A DNA stretch of 53,379 bases. Source: Marinobacterium nitratireducens. Its GTDB lineage: Bacteria; Pseudomonadota; Gammaproteobacteria; Pseudomonadales; Balneatricaceae. The DNA is taken from positions 1 through 53,379 of the forward strand of contig NZ_BMLT01000020.1 in NCBI RefSeq assembly GCF_014645375.1, in the 5' to 3' direction. The notes below the pieces were generated by a model, which saw only the letters and a list, made by a program, of their open reading frames with translations, was not told the DNA's origin and did not search any database. This document shows positions 36,983 through 46,531 of the stretch, piece after piece (the first letter of the stretch is position 1; every line of letters begins with the position of its first letter). The position numbers and the translations under genes were made by a program.

Positions 36983-37696
36983 ATGGAACTGTCAACTAAG
37001 GTTTTCTCACGAGAGAACTGCAGCATATTTTTTAACCAACACTGTTTTCTCTGCCGCCTGCAGTCAGCGCAGCGGGCCGGACTCTGCTCCGGCTGTCTGC
37101 GGGACCTGCCGCGGATCGCTCCGGCATGCCGACGCTGCGCGCTGCCGCTGACAGGCGTCGAATCGCTGGTGTGCGGGCGCTGCCTGAAGAAACCGCCGCC
37201 GTTCGAACGCTGCATAACGGCCTTTGCCTACGCTTTCCCGATCAACCAGTTGCTGCCGCGCATCAAGTACGACAGCCGCCCAGAGAACCTTGGCTGGCTG
37301 GCGGATGCCATGGCGCTGGAGCTTGGCGAGGCGCCGCGCCCCGAGATTCTGGTGCCGGTGCCGCTGGCGCCGGCGCGATTGCGACGGCGCGGCTACAACC
37401 AGGCCGAGCTGCTGGCACGCCGGCTCGGACGTCGTCTGGACATCGCGGTGGACCGGCAGAGCCTCGGCAAACCCCGGGACACGCCCCACCAGATGACGCT
37501 TGCCGGCGCCGAGCGGCGGCGCAACCTGAAAGGCGCCTTTTGCTGGAACGGCCCGGCGTACCGACACCTGGCTCTGGTCGACGACGTCATGACCACTGGC
37601 ACCACCGTCAGCGAAATTGCCAACCTGCTGCTGCGCCAGGGCGTTGCCCGAATCGACGTCTGGGTACTGGCCCGCACTCCGGCCCCGGGCGACTGA
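36983..37696 (+). CDS. comF: ComF/GntX family phosphoribosyltransferase-like protein
   Basis: The 237-residue protein has an N-terminal double zinc ribbon (CFLCRLQ, GLCSGC, CRRCALP, CGRCLKK) and a C-terminal type I phosphoribosyltransferase domain with the PRPP loop LVDDVMTTGTT and RRRGYNQAELLA. ComF is needed for DNA uptake in competent bacteria; in non-competent relatives (GntX) the role is different, and no competence gene is nearby. Its placement next to bioB is common in pseudomonads. Confidence 0.92.
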   Translation: MELSTKVFSRENCSIFFNQHCFLCRLQSAQRAGLCSGCLRDLPRIAPACRRCALPLTGVESLVCGRCLKKPPPFERCITAFAYAFPINQLLPRIKYDSRPENLGWLADAMALELGEAPRPEILVPVPLAPARLRRRGYNQAELLARRLGRRLDIAVDRQSLGKPRDTPHQMTLAGAERRRNLKGAFCWNGPAYRHLALVDDVMTTGTTVSEIANLLLRQGVARIDVWVLARTPAPGD

Positions 37697-37761
37697 GCGG
37701 CGGCGCCTTCGCAGCGGGGATCCTGCTAATCTTACGAAGTGTCAGTGGTCGGGAGCAGTAC

Positions 37762-39396
37762 ATGGAGTTCACCCTTTTCGGCGACCTGGTCGGGGGAATC
37801 GGTCTTTTTCTTCTCGGCATGCACCTGATGACCCAGGGCCTGCGCAAGGCCGCGGGCCCCGCCCTGAAGCAGATCCTGCGCTCGGCGACACGGTCGCACT
37901 GGCGCGGACTGGCCTCCGGCACGCTGATCACCGCTCTGGTGCAGTCCTCCTCGGCGGTCACGGTAGCGACCATTGGCTTCGTCAACGCAGGCCTTCTGAG
38001 CCTGTCCCAGTCCGTTGCCGTGATCTACGGATGCAATATCGGCACCACCATGACCGGCTGGCTGATCGCGCTTATAGGCTTTCGCGTTCAGATCAGTGCT
38101 TTTGCACTGCCGCTGATCGGACTGGGCATGCTGCTGCAACTGGTCGGCGACCGGCGCCGCCTCGGTCACCTGGGCTTCGCCCTGACCGGCTTCGGCGTCT
38201 TCTTTATCGGCCTTGGCATTCTCAAGGATGCCTTCGCTGGTCTCGAGCAGCACATAGACCTCAGCGGCTTCGATTACGAAGGTATCGGGCTGCTGCTGTT
38301 TCTGCTGGCGGGCTTCGCGCTGACCACCCTGATGCAGGCCTCGGCCGCCGCCATGGCCGTGACTCTGTCGCTGACCGCTTCCGGGGTCATCCCGCTGGCC
38401 CCGGCCGCCGCCATGATCATCGGCGCCAACGTCGGCACCACCTCGACCGCGATGATCGCGGTGATCGGCGCCACGGCCAACGCCAAGCGTATCGCCGGCG
38501 CCCATGTGCTGTTCAACCTGCTTACCGGCGCGGTCGGCGTGTTACTGCTGATGCTGCTGTCGTCCTGGCTCAACCGTATCGACGCCACCCGCTTCGACCT
38601 GGTGATACTGCTGGCCGTGTTCCACTCGACCTTCAACCTGATGGGGGTGGCGCTGCTCTGGCCGCTGACCGACCGCCTGGTCGCCTTCCTCAAGCAACGT
38701 TTCCGCACCCAGGAGGAGGACGAGGGGCGCGCACGCTTTCTCGACGACACCCTGCTGCAGACGCCGACCCTCGCGGTGGAGGCGGTGGCACGGGAGATTC
38801 AACGCCTGGATACCATCTGCAGCCGCATGGCGCGGGAAGCCGTCGGCCCCGGCGGCAACACCGAGCGCCTCCAGGCCGAGCAGCTGAGCGTCGACAGACT
38901 GGTCGGTAAGATCGGCGGATACTGCCAGAAGATCGCCGAAAACGACCTCAGCAGCGAAGTCAGCATCATCCTGCCCACCTCGCTGCGCATCGCCCGCTAC
39001 CTCAATGAGGTCAGTCGACTGGCGTGCCGGTTGCCGGAGTATTGGGACGCGCTGACCGACATCGCCGACCCGACGGTACGACAGCAGGTTCTGGAGTATC
39101 GCCAGGCCAGCGTATCGCTGATCGATGCCTGCGAAATCAGCGCAGCCGCCGATACCGATGCCAGCGATGCCCACCGGCAGCTGAACGAAATCGAGGAACA
39201 GTATCAAAGTCTCAAGGGGACGATTCTGCAAGCCACCACCGCTCGGCGTCTGAAGCCAGACGACGCGGTGGCCCTGCTCGACGCCCTCAGTCATATCCAC
39301 CGCCTCGACGAACAGGCCGGCAAGGTTTCGAGCTACTGGAGTGGCATGATTCCGCTGCAACGCCGCCAGCCGTCGGTAGCGGCCGGACATGCCTGA
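37762..39396 (+). CDS. Na/Pi cotransporter family protein (NptA/YjbB-like)
   Basis: The 544-residue protein has two inverted transporter repeats (about residues 1-150 and 175-310) followed by a PhoU-like helical cytoplasmic domain (about 330-530). The first repeat carries QSSSA at 61-65 and CNIGTT; the second has GANVGTT but QASAA at 192-196 instead of the usual QSSSA. The ATG at 37762 follows GGGAG; a longer frame overlapping comF is a shadow. Likely a sodium-linked phosphate exporter or uptake protein in the inner membrane. Confidence 0.88.
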   Translation: MEFTLFGDLVGGIGLFLLGMHLMTQGLRKAAGPALKQILRSATRSHWRGLASGTLITALVQSSSAVTVATIGFVNAGLLSLSQSVAVIYGCNIGTTMTGWLIALIGFRVQISAFALPLIGLGMLLQLVGDRRRLGHLGFALTGFGVFFIGLGILKDAFAGLEQHIDLSGFDYEGIGLLLFLLAGFALTTLMQASAAAMAVTLSLTASGVIPLAPAAAMIIGANVGTTSTAMIAVIGATANAKRIAGAHVLFNLLTGAVGVLLLMLLSSWLNRIDATRFDLVILLAVFHSTFNLMGVALLWPLTDRLVAFLKQRFRTQEEDEGRARFLDDTLLQTPTLAVEAVAREIQRLDTICSRMAREAVGPGGNTERLQAEQLSVDRLVGKIGGYCQKIAENDLSSEVSIILPTSLRIARYLNEVSRLACRLPEYWDALTDIADPTVRQQVLEYRQASVSLIDACEISAAADTDASDAHRQLNEIEEQYQSLKGTILQATTARRLKPDDAVALLDALSHIHRLDEQAGKVSSYWSGMIPLQRRQPSVAAGHA

Positions 39397-39410
39397 TCGC
39401 GTCTGCGGAC

Positions 39411-40442
39411 TCAGCGGCAGTCGATCACCAGCTTGCCCAGGTGGTCGCCTGAAAAAAGCCGCGGCAGTGCCGCCTGGGCGTTTTCCAGTCCCTGCACCAG
39501 GGTATTGCGATACCTGAGCGCCCCCGACAGCAACCAGGACTCGAGCTGCGGCATGAACTCACCGGTCCGGTCCAGGTAGTCAAGAATCAGGAACCCCTCC
39601 ATGCGCAACCGTTTGCTGGCCAGCATGAAGGTGTTCCTGACGCCGTAAAGCTTCTCCCGATCACCATGTGACTGGTACTGCGAAATGCTGCCCGAGATAA
39701 CGATACGTCCGCGCAGCGCCATGTTCTCGAGAGCAGCATCGAGCATCGGTCCTCCGACGTTATCGAAGTACAGGTCGATCCCGTCCGGAAATGCCCGGGC
39801 CATGGCTGCGGACAGATCATCGGTGGCCTTGTAGTCGATGCAGCCGTCGATGCCGAGTTCCTGCTGCAGCATGGCGCACTTTTTCTCGCCGCCGGCCACA
39901 CCGACGACCCGCGCACCGCAGGCTTTGGCGATCTGGCAGGCCTGCAGACCGGTCGCCCCGGCCGCACCGGACACCAGTACCGCATCCCCTTCCCCGACCT
40001 CGCCGACCAGCCGCATCCCGACGTAAGCGCTCCAACCGGTCGGCCCCAGGGCCGATACGTAGGCCTCCAGCGGGATGTCCGGGTGTGGGTGGAAGGAAAC
40101 CGCCCCCTCCACCGGCGTCAAGGCCTCTCCCCTCACCACCGCGTACTGCTGCCAGCCAAGCAGGGCAAACACCAGGTCGCCGACCTTGTGGCCGGGGTGG
40201 CGCGACTGCTCCACGCGACCGAGCACCAGCCCCCGCATCACATCGCCGATCTCGAGTTGCGGCAGGTAATCGGGCTCCTCGCTGAGCCACAGCAGGTTGG
40301 ACGGATCCAGCGTCAGCATCAGCGTCCGGATCAGCACGTCACCCGGCTGCAGATCCGGAACGGAACGCTCGACCCACTCGAGTTCGGTGCCCTCGAGCCT
40401 GCCCTGCGCAAAATGGTTGATGATCCAGGCATGTTGTTGCAT
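39411..40442 (-). CDS. NADP-dependent oxidoreductase, CurA-like (second copy)
   Basis: A 343-residue zinc-free medium-chain reductase of the same family as 14731-15774, with LTLDPSNLLWL in place of the usual DPYMRGRM, SGAAGATGLQACQIAKACG and YFDNVGGPML. The departure from DPYMRGRM suggests a different substrate. The ATG at 40442 (MQQHAWIINHFA) is preceded by GGAGA; the longer frame was rejected. It is convergent with the Na/Pi gene, with a 14-bp gap. Confidence 0.86.
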   Translation of the reverse strand: MQQHAWIINHFAQGRLEGTELEWVERSVPDLQPGDVLIRTLMLTLDPSNLLWLSEEPDYLPQLEIGDVMRGLVLGRVEQSRHPGHKVGDLVFALLGWQQYAVVRGEALTPVEGAVSFHPHPDIPLEAYVSALGPTGWSAYVGMRLVGEVGEGDAVLVSGAAGATGLQACQIAKACGARVVGVAGGEKKCAMLQQELGIDGCIDYKATDDLSAAMARAFPDGIDLYFDNVGGPMLDAALENMALRGRIVISGSISQYQSHGDREKLYGVRNTFMLASKRLRMEGFLILDYLDRTGEFMPQLESWLLSGALRYRNTLVQGLENAQAALPRLFSGDHLGKLVIDCR

Positions 40443-40716
40443 CGTCTTTCTGTCTCCAGTGGGAGGAACAAGCGGTTGTCGGGACCCAACAGCGAATCGA
40501 ACGACAGGCAGGGGACTCCCCGGCCCGGTTCGGGCGCGCACCAGGCAACAGGAAATGCGCCGGCGCCGGACAGGCTCCGTGAAGCATACTCGCTGCGTCA
40601 GTGCACAAAGGTAACCCGAGCGCCGTCTCCGGGGGCTATCCAAAAGGATGGATCCTGCTTTCAGGCTGCAGCGAATAGCCCAACGGCCTTCGAGGCCACC
40701 GAACACGGACGCCACC

Positions 40717-41460
40717 ATGATCCAGGACCCTTTTTTCTATCTCGTCTCGATACCCGCGGTACTGATTGTCGGCATCTCCAAAGGGGGCCTCGGCGGCGGA
40801 CTCGGTCTGATCGCGGTGCCGCTGATGGCGCTGGCCGTGCCGCCGACCACCGCCGCAGCGATCATGCTGCCGATCCTGTGCCTGATGGACCTGGTGGGAC
40901 TTTGGAAATATCGCGGTCTGGGCGACAAAAGCAGCCTCGGGGTGCTGCTGCCCGCGGCAGTGGTCGGTATCATTCTCGGCGCGCTGACGTTCCGCTATCT
41001 CAGCGACGACCATATCCGCCTTATCGTCGGTACCATCGCCATCCTCTTCACGCTCAACTATTACCTGCGCAGCCGCGGTCGCGGGGCCCGGGCTCCCAGC
41101 AGAATTCGCGGCAGCCTCTGGGGTTCGCTGGCCGGTTTCACCAGCTTCAGCGTGCACGCCGGCGGTGCGCCACTGAACATCTACCTGCTACCCCTGCGGC
41201 TGGAAAAGGCGGACTATATCGCCACCACCATCGTCTTCTTCGCTGCCGTCAATTACATCAAGCTGGTGCCCTATACCCTGCTCGGACAATTCAACAGCGA
41301 TCTGTTGCTGACCTCCGCCGTGCTGGCGATATTCGCACCGGTGGGTGTGCTCAGCGGCGCCTGGCTGCAGCACCGCATCAATCAGCAGCTGTTTTATCAC
41401 CTCTGTTACGGCTTTCTGCTGCTGGCCGGCATCAAGCTTTACTACGACGCCCTCGGCTAA
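40717..41460 (+). CDS. TauE/SafE family membrane permease
   Basis: The 247-residue protein is mostly hydrophobic, with about eight membrane segments. GISKGGLGGGLG near the start and the repeated SFSVHAGGAPLNIYLLP in the second half are family hallmarks. Members export sulphite, sulphoacetate or other organic anions. Substrate unknown; no sulphur gene is next to it. The 274-bp spacer upstream has no other gene. Confidence 0.88.
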   Translation: MIQDPFFYLVSIPAVLIVGISKGGLGGGLGLIAVPLMALAVPPTTAAAIMLPILCLMDLVGLWKYRGLGDKSSLGVLLPAAVVGIILGALTFRYLSDDHIRLIVGTIAILFTLNYYLRSRGRGARAPSRIRGSLWGSLAGFTSFSVHAGGAPLNIYLLPLRLEKADYIATTIVFFAAVNYIKLVPYTLLGQFNSDLLLTSAVLAIFAPVGVLSGAWLQHRINQQLFYHLCYGFLLLAGIKLYYDALG

Positions 41461-41576
41461 GGAGCCTATGAAGAAGTCCCAATCAGACTCCGGGACCGGT
41501 TCACAGGCTCCCCAACCGTTTGGGCCCCGGTCTCCGCTGCGGCTATAATCGGGCGCTTTGACAGCAGGGCGCCCCG

Positions 41577-42290
41577 ATGCAAGCGATAGAACTCGAGCCG
41601 ATCGGCCTGATCCACAGCGGCTACAAGGAAAAATTCGGCATCCCGCGCCAGCCGGGGCTGGTGCATTCGGTACGCTCGACGCTGGAGTTGCTGCCGCCCT
41701 ACGGCAGCCGCGAGGCGGTCAGCGGCCTGGAAATGGCCAGTCATATCTGGTTGCTGTTCCTGTTCAGCGAGTGCGTCGGCAAAGGCTGGAAACCGCGGGT
41801 GCGACCGCCGCGCCTCGGGGGCAACCAGCGCCTCGGCGTTTTCGCCACCCGCTCGCCGTTTCGCCCCAACCCCATTGGCCTGTCGCCGGTGCGGCTCGAT
41901 GCCATTCGCTTCGATGGTGACCGGGTGCTGCTGGACATCAGCGGCGCCGATCTGCTGGACCAGACCCCGGTACTGGACATCAAGCCCTACCTGCCCTACT
42001 CCGACCGTATCGACGACGCCACCTTTGCACTGGCCGAGCAGATCGAACTGCTGGACCTGCCGGTGATTTTCGCGCCCGCGGCCGAGCGGCGCTGCGACGA
42101 CTACGGACACCGTCTCGGCGAACCGCTGCGCCGCCAGATCGAGGAACTGCTGCGCTGCGACCCGCGACCGGCCTACCAGAAGCAGCAGCACGACCGGGAA
42201 TACGGCATCCGTCTGCACGATCTCAATATCCGCTGGCGCATCGACGCCGAGCGCATCGAGGTACTTTCGATCACGCCGGCGGAAGACTGA
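41577..42290 (+). CDS. trmO: tRNA (N6-threonylcarbamoyladenosine37-N6)-methyltransferase
   Basis: TrmO methylates t6A37 of tRNA-Thr(GGU). The 237-residue protein is full length for the YaeB/TsaA family, with IHSGYKEKFGIPRQPGL, SHIWLLFLFSE, GVFATRSPFRPNPIGLS and ADLLDQTPVLDIKPYLPYSD. It lies upstream of bioA on the same strand, separated by a GGCAC-type repeat. Confidence 0.95.
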   Translation: MQAIELEPIGLIHSGYKEKFGIPRQPGLVHSVRSTLELLPPYGSREAVSGLEMASHIWLLFLFSECVGKGWKPRVRPPRLGGNQRLGVFATRSPFRPNPIGLSPVRLDAIRFDGDRVLLDISGADLLDQTPVLDIKPYLPYSDRIDDATFALAEQIELLDLPVIFAPAAERRCDDYGHRLGEPLRRQIEELLRCDPRPAYQKQQHDREYGIRLHDLNIRWRIDAERIEVLSITPAED

Positions 42291-42305
42291 GGCAACCGCT
42301 ATTAT

Positions 42306-42337
42306 CGGCACGTTTCGCTGCGCTCAAGGTGCCCTAC
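42306..42337. repeat. GGCAC...GTGCCCTAC palindromic repeat
   Basis: CGGCACGTTTCGCTGCGCTC followed by AAGGTGCCCTAC closely matches 32073-32105. GGCAC and GTGCC pair across a short loop. Confidence 0.75.
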
Positions 42338-42408
42338 GGCTGCCACACGCATGGGATTTTGCGGTACCCTAGCCGCTTTCATCTTCGCCACAGGGAGCCT
42401 TGCAAGCC

Positions 42409-43698
42409 ATGCCTCAGTTGACAGCCGAACAGATTGCGTACGATCAGCAGCATATCTGGCACCCCTATTCGTCGATGATCAACCCGCCGCCGGCCTATCC
42501 GGTGGTGGCGGCCAGCGGCGTGCGGCTGCAACTGGACGACGGGCGCGAGCTGATCGACGGCATGGCATCCTGGTGGTCGGTGATCCACGGCTACAACCAC
42601 CCCGAACTCAACGCCGCCGCCCACGCCCAGATCGACCGCATGGCCCACGTGATGTTCGGCGGCATTACCCATGCCCCCGCGATCGAGCTGGCACAACGGC
42701 TGGTCGAGATGACCCCTGACGGCCTCGACCGGGTGTTCATCGCCGATTCCGGCTCGGTGTCGGTCGAGGTGGCCATCAAGATGGCGATCCAGTACTGGCA
42801 CGCCCGCGGCCAGACACGCAAGCACCGTCTGCTCACCATTCGCGGCGGCTACCACGGCGACACCTTCGGCGCCATGGCGGTCTGCGACCCGGTCACCGGG
42901 ATGCACGAAATCTTCAGCGGGGTATTGCCGGAGCAGTTATTCGCGCCGCGCCCCGAAACCGCCTTCGACGGCGACTGGAACGACCGGGATATCGAAGGTC
43001 TGGAGCAGCTGCTGGCCGACCACCACCAGGAAGTCGCCGCGCTGATCCTCGAGCCGATCGTGCAGGGCGCCGGCGGCATGCGCTTTTACCATCCCGAATA
43101 CCTGCGTCGCGCCCGGGAGCTGTGCAACCGCTACCATGTGCTGCTGATCGCCGACGAGATCGCCACCGGCTTCGGCCGTACCGGCAAGCTGTTCGCCTGC
43201 GAGCATGCCGGCATCACCCCCGATATCCTCTGCGTCGGCAAGGCGCTGACCGGCGGCTACATGACCCTTGCCGCGACCCTGACCCGTGCCGAGATCGGCG
43301 AAACCATCTCCGCCGGTGGCGCGGGATGCTTCATGCACGGCCCGACCTTCATGGCCAACCCGCTGGCCTGCTCGGTAGCGGCCACCAGCCTGCGTCTGCT
43401 GCAGGAGCAGGACTGGGCCGGCAACGTCGCACGGCTGGAGCAGGGGCTGAAACGCGGCCTGGCGCCGGCTGCAGCACTCGACAGCGTCGCCCAGGTGCGG
43501 GTACTCGGCGCCATCGGCGTGGTGGAGATGAAAGAGCCGGTCAGCACCGTCGGGATCCAGAAGGCATTCGTTGCCGAAGGCCTGTGGATAAGGCCCTTCG
43601 GCAAGCTGGTTTACGTGATGCCGCCGTACGTGATGAGCGATGAGGATCTGGCAACGCTTACCGGCGGTATGGTCAGGGTACTTGCGCACCATCGTTGA
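42409..43698 (+). CDS. bioA: Adenosylmethionine-8-amino-7-oxononanoate aminotransferase
   Basis: BioA transfers the amino group of SAM to KAPA, giving DAPA, with PLP. The 429-residue class III aminotransferase equals the E. coli length. It has [57 protein letters not shown] and the PLP lysine Lys278 in [11 protein letters not shown]. The ATG at 42409 is preferred over a TTG three codons upstream, which sits too close to the GGGAG site. It is unlinked from bioBFHCD by about 5.5 kb. Confidence 0.97.
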   Translation: MPQLTAEQIAYDQQHIWHPYSSMINPPPAYPVVAASGVRLQLDDGRELIDGMASWWSVIHGYNHPELNAAAHAQIDRMAHVMFGGITHAPAIELAQRLVEMTPDGLDRVFIADSGSVSVEVAIKMAIQYWHARGQTRKHRLLTIRGGYHGDTFGAMAVCDPVTGMHEIFSGVLPEQLFAPRPETAFDGDWNDRDIEGLEQLLADHHQEVAALILEPIVQGAGGMRFYHPEYLRRARELCNRYHVLLIADEIATGFGRTGKLFACEHAGITPDILCVGKALTGGYMTLAATLTRAEIGETISAGGAGCFMHGPTFMANPLACSVAATSLRLLQEQDWAGNVARLEQGLKRGLAPAAALDSVAQVRVLGAIGVVEMKEPVSTVGIQKAFVAEGLWIRPFGKLVYVMPPYVMSDEDLATLTGGMVRVLAHHR

Positions 43699-43707
43699 CA
43701 GGTCAAC

Positions 43708-43778
43708 TGTAGGAGCCCACTCCGTGGGCGAAGCTTTTCAAGCGGCGTCATGATTCGCTCGCAGAGCGAGCTCCTACA
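43708..43778. repeat. Paired REP-like palindromes (GTAGGAGC type)
   Basis: TGTAGGAGCCCACTCCGTGGGCGAAG at 43708 and the inverted ATTCGCTCGCAGAGCGAGCTCCTACA at 43753-43778 form a head-to-tail pair, as in bacterial interspersed mosaic elements. Similar units occur at 32156-32181 and 48903-49030. Confidence 0.85.
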
Positions 43779-43878
43779 ACAGAACAGCGCACGCCGATCG
43801 CCGTTCAACTGCGGTACAGGCACCGGGCTTTAGCATGGCGACACACTGAACGGAAAACCGTTTACTCAGGAAAGAGCC

Positions 43879-44406
43879 ATGAACAAATCCATGCTGGTCG
43901 GCGCCCTTTTCGGCGTCGGCATCGCTACCGCCGGCGCGGGCGTCGCCGGCTACCAGATGATGAACGCTGCCCCGACCGAAGCCGAGGTGCTCAAGGTCAG
44001 CGAAGCCTACAAGACGACCCAGGTTCCGCGCGAAGTCTGCGAAGACCGCGTGGTAACGCACCAGAAGCCGGTGCAGGACCAGAACCGGATTGCCGGGTCG
44101 GCACTCGGCGCCGTCGTCGGCGGTCTGCTCGGCAATCAGGTCGGTGGCGGCAGCGGCAAGAAGCTGGCCACCATCGCCGGCGCCGCGGCCGGCGGCTACG
44201 CCGGCAACCAGGTACAGAAATCGATGCAGGAAAAGGACACCTACACCACCACCGAGCGCCAGTGCCATACCGTCACCGATACCCGCAAGGACCTGGTCGG
44301 TTACGATGTCCGCTACCGTCTCGGCGAACAGGTCGCCACGGTGCGGATGGAGCGCAAGCCCGGCGCGACTCTGCCGGTGCGCGACGGCCAGGTCGTTATC
44401 GACTGA
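43879..44406 (+). CDS. Glycine-zipper 2TM domain (17-kDa antigen-like) envelope protein
   Basis: The 175-residue protein has a hydrophobic N-terminal segment (about residues 5-26), no lipobox cysteine, and a glycine-zipper membrane region (about 73-112: ALGAVVGGLLGNQVGGGSGKK, IAGAAAGGYAGNQVQ). A charged C-terminal domain ending VRDGQVVID follows. Two cysteines flank the zipper (REVCEDR, ERQCHTV). Related proteins include Rickettsia 17-kDa antigen and SlyB-type envelope proteins. The role is not known. AAAGAG precedes the ATG. Confidence 0.8.
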   Translation: MNKSMLVGALFGVGIATAGAGVAGYQMMNAAPTEAEVLKVSEAYKTTQVPREVCEDRVVTHQKPVQDQNRIAGSALGAVVGGLLGNQVGGGSGKKLATIAGAAAGGYAGNQVQKSMQEKDTYTTTERQCHTVTDTRKDLVGYDVRYRLGEQVATVRMERKPGATLPVRDGQVVID

Positions 44407-44431
44407 TATTGTCCAGGGCCTCACCTAGCAG

Positions 44432-44562
44432 GCTGCTGAAAATCTATCTGCGTTGCCGAATGCTTCGTTAAAAACAGGCTCAAAATGCTCATTTAGTGCA
44501 CTAAACTGCGCTTTTTCGCCTGTTTTTGCCTTGCCTAGGCGGCCTCGAAAACGATTTTCAAT
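44432..44562. repeat. Nested-palindrome intergenic element
   Basis: GAAAATC at 44438-44444 pairs with GATTTTC at 44553-44559. AAAAACAGGC at 44470-44479 pairs with GCCTGTTTTT at 44518-44527. TTTAGTGCACTAAA at 44492-44505 is a perfect palindrome near the centre. I recall similar CTGCTGAAAA...TTTCGCCT...TTTTC elements from other gammaproteobacteria, which suggests a dispersed element. Most of the 244-bp gap is filled by it. Confidence 0.75.
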
Positions 44563-44650
44563 ACCCTGCTTGGGGGCCCTTTACCCTTTCGCCAAGCGCG
44601 ACGGGGCATTATCCTTTGTGACTTCGTTTCAGCCGTTTTCAGGAGTCGCA

Positions 44651-45082
44651 ATGCCAAGACGCAAGCTTGAGATGCCTGCGCATTTCACCTTCACCACCGA
44701 GTTGCCGGTACGGATCAGCGATATCAACTACGGCGGCCACCTCAGCAACGATGCGATGCTGTCGCTGATTCACGAAGCCCGGGTACGTTTTCTGAATCAG
44801 TACCACTACAGCGAACTCGATATCGAGGGCATAGGCCTGGTGATGACCGACTCGACCATTATCTACAAGGCGGAAGGCTTTCACGGTGATGTGCTGCAGG
44901 TCGATGTTACCGTCAGCGACCTGGAGAAGTACGGCTTCGACTTCTACTACCTGCTGAGCAACAAGAAGAGCGCGGTGGAAGTCGCCCACGCCCGCACCGG
45001 CATGGTGTTCTTCGACTACAGCCGGCGCAAGGTGCAGGAGATCCCGCAGGGATTTCGCGATCGCATGGTCAAGACGGCCTAG
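44651..45082 (+). CDS. Hotdog-fold acyl-CoA thioesterase-like protein
   Basis: The 143-residue protein is a single hotdog domain of the 4-hydroxybenzoyl-CoA thioesterase/YbgC-like group: VRISDINYGGHLSNDAMLSLIHEAR holds the helix, and later strands read GFDFYYLLSNKKSAVEVAHARTGMVFFD. In place of the common D-x-D-x-x-G-H-V it has SDINYGGHL. The ATG at 44651 follows AGGAG; the longer frame runs through repeat DNA. Its stop overlaps the convergent dnaB stop. Confidence 0.85.
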   Translation: MPRRKLEMPAHFTFTTELPVRISDINYGGHLSNDAMLSLIHEARVRFLNQYHYSELDIEGIGLVMTDSTIIYKAEGFHGDVLQVDVTVSDLEKYGFDFYYLLSNKKSAVEVAHARTGMVFFDYSRRKVQEIPQGFRDRMVKTA

Positions 45083-46476
45083 CCGCCGTCGAAACCGCCG
45101 TACTGCTCGTAGTGCTGGGCCGCCAGGTTCTCGAAACGGGTGTACTGGCCGATAAAGGCCAGCCGCACGGTACCGATAGGACCGTTACGCTGCTTGCCGA
45201 TGATGATCTCGGCGATGCCCTTGGTCTCGCTGTCCTCGTTGTAGACCTCGTCCCGGTAGATGAACATGATGACGTCGGCGTCCTGCTCGATGGCGCCGGA
45301 TTCACGCAGGTCCGAGTTCACCGGGCGCTTGTTGGGGCGCTGCTCGAGGCTTCGGTTGAGCTGCGACAGCGCCACCACCGGGCACTCCATCTCCTTGGCC
45401 AGCGCCTTGAGCGAGCGTGAGATCTCCGAGATCTCGTGGGTGCGGCTCTCCATCTTGGTGCCCTTGACCTGCATCAGCTGCAGATAGTCCACCATGATCA
45501 GGCCGAGATCGCCATGCTCGCGCTTGATGCGCCGCGCCCGGGCACGCATTTCGTTGGGGCTGATGCCCGAGGTGTCGTCGATGTAGAGCGGCTTGTCGCG
45601 CAGCATGTTGACCGCCGTGGTCAGGCGGGGCCAGTCCTCCTCCTCCAGCTGACCGGTACGCACCTTGGTCTGGTTGATGCGCCCGAGGGACGACAGCATA
45701 CGGGTGACCAGCTGCTCGGCGGGCATCTCGAGGCTGAATACCAGACAGGGGCGCCCGGTTCCCATCAGCGCGTTCTCCACCAGGTTCATGGCGAAGGTGG
45801 TCTTGCCCATCGACGGACGCGCGGCAACGATGATCAGGTCCGAAGGCTGCAGGCCCGCGGTGCTTTCGTCGAGATCGTCGAAACCGGTGGTGGTGCCCGT
45901 CATCGCGTCCGAGTTGTTGAACAGGAAGTCGATCTTCTCGACCGCCTTCTTCAGCAGCGGGTTGACCGCCTCGGGGCCGCCCTCGTTGGGCCGGCTCTCG
46001 GCGATCTGGAAGATCTTGCGCTCGGCGTCGTTGAGCAGGTCCTCGGGCGATACGCCTTCGGGGTTGAAGGCGCTGTCGGAAATCTCCTGGGCCACCGAGA
46101 TCATCTGGCGCAGCAGCGCCCGGTCGCGCACGATTTCCGAATAGGCGCGAATGTTGGATGCGCTGGGCGTATTGCGCGCCAGCGCCACCAGGTAATCCAG
46201 CCCCCCGGCCGATTCCAGCTCGCCGGTCCGGTCCAGCTCCTCGGATACGGTCACCACGTCGAGCGGCTGAGCGGCGTTGACGAGCTTCTCCATGGTCCGG
46301 TAGATCAGCCGGTGGTCGCGGCGATAGAACAGGTCCTCGGTCACCACCTCGGACACCGTGTCCCAGGCGCCGTTGTCCAGCATCAGGCCGCCGAGCACGG
46401 ACTGTTCGGCTTCGATCGAGTGCGGTGGCAGCTTGATGCTCGCCACGTCGTCGTCATGCAGTTCAGCGATATCCAT
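45079..46476 (-). CDS. dnaB: Replicative DNA helicase
   Basis: DnaB is the hexameric 5'-3' helicase of the replication fork. The 465-residue protein has an N-terminal DnaG-interaction domain (about residues 15-120), a linker, and the RecA-like ATPase with Walker A ARPSMGKTT at 219-227. Walker B is LIMVDYLQLM and the end region is RNGPIGTVRLAFIGQYTRFENL. No intein is present. It lies downstream of the rplI operon on the same strand, after a terminator and repeats. The ribosome site is weak. Confidence 0.98.
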   Translation of the reverse strand: MDIAELHDDDVASIKLPPHSIEAEQSVLGGLMLDNGAWDTVSEVVTEDLFYRRDHRLIYRTMEKLVNAAQPLDVVTVSEELDRTGELESAGGLDYLVALARNTPSASNIRAYSEIVRDRALLRQMISVAQEISDSAFNPEGVSPEDLLNDAERKIFQIAESRPNEGGPEAVNPLLKKAVEKIDFLFNNSDAMTGTTTGFDDLDESTAGLQPSDLIIVAARPSMGKTTFAMNLVENALMGTGRPCLVFSLEMPAEQLVTRMLSSLGRINQTKVRTGQLEEEDWPRLTTAVNMLRDKPLYIDDTSGISPNEMRARARRIKREHGDLGLIMVDYLQLMQVKGTKMESRTHEISEISRSLKALAKEMECPVVALSQLNRSLEQRPNKRPVNSDLRESGAIEQDADVIMFIYRDEVYNEDSETKGIAEIIIGKQRNGPIGTVRLAFIGQYTRFENLAAQHYEQYGGFDGG

Positions 46477-46531
46477 GGAAAAACCAGTTAAGAGTTAACA
46501 GATTACAGTTAACAGGGTTGGCGCTTGTCAT

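Noticed and set aside
37126-37761. Long N-terminal extension of the Na/Pi cotransporter overlapping comF
   Set aside because: It reads comF in another frame. The ATG at 37762 has GGGAG and opens directly with the first membrane segment.
44453-44650. Upstream extension of the thioesterase frame
   Set aside because: It runs through the nested-palindrome element. The ATG at 44651 has AGGAG and matches the domain start.
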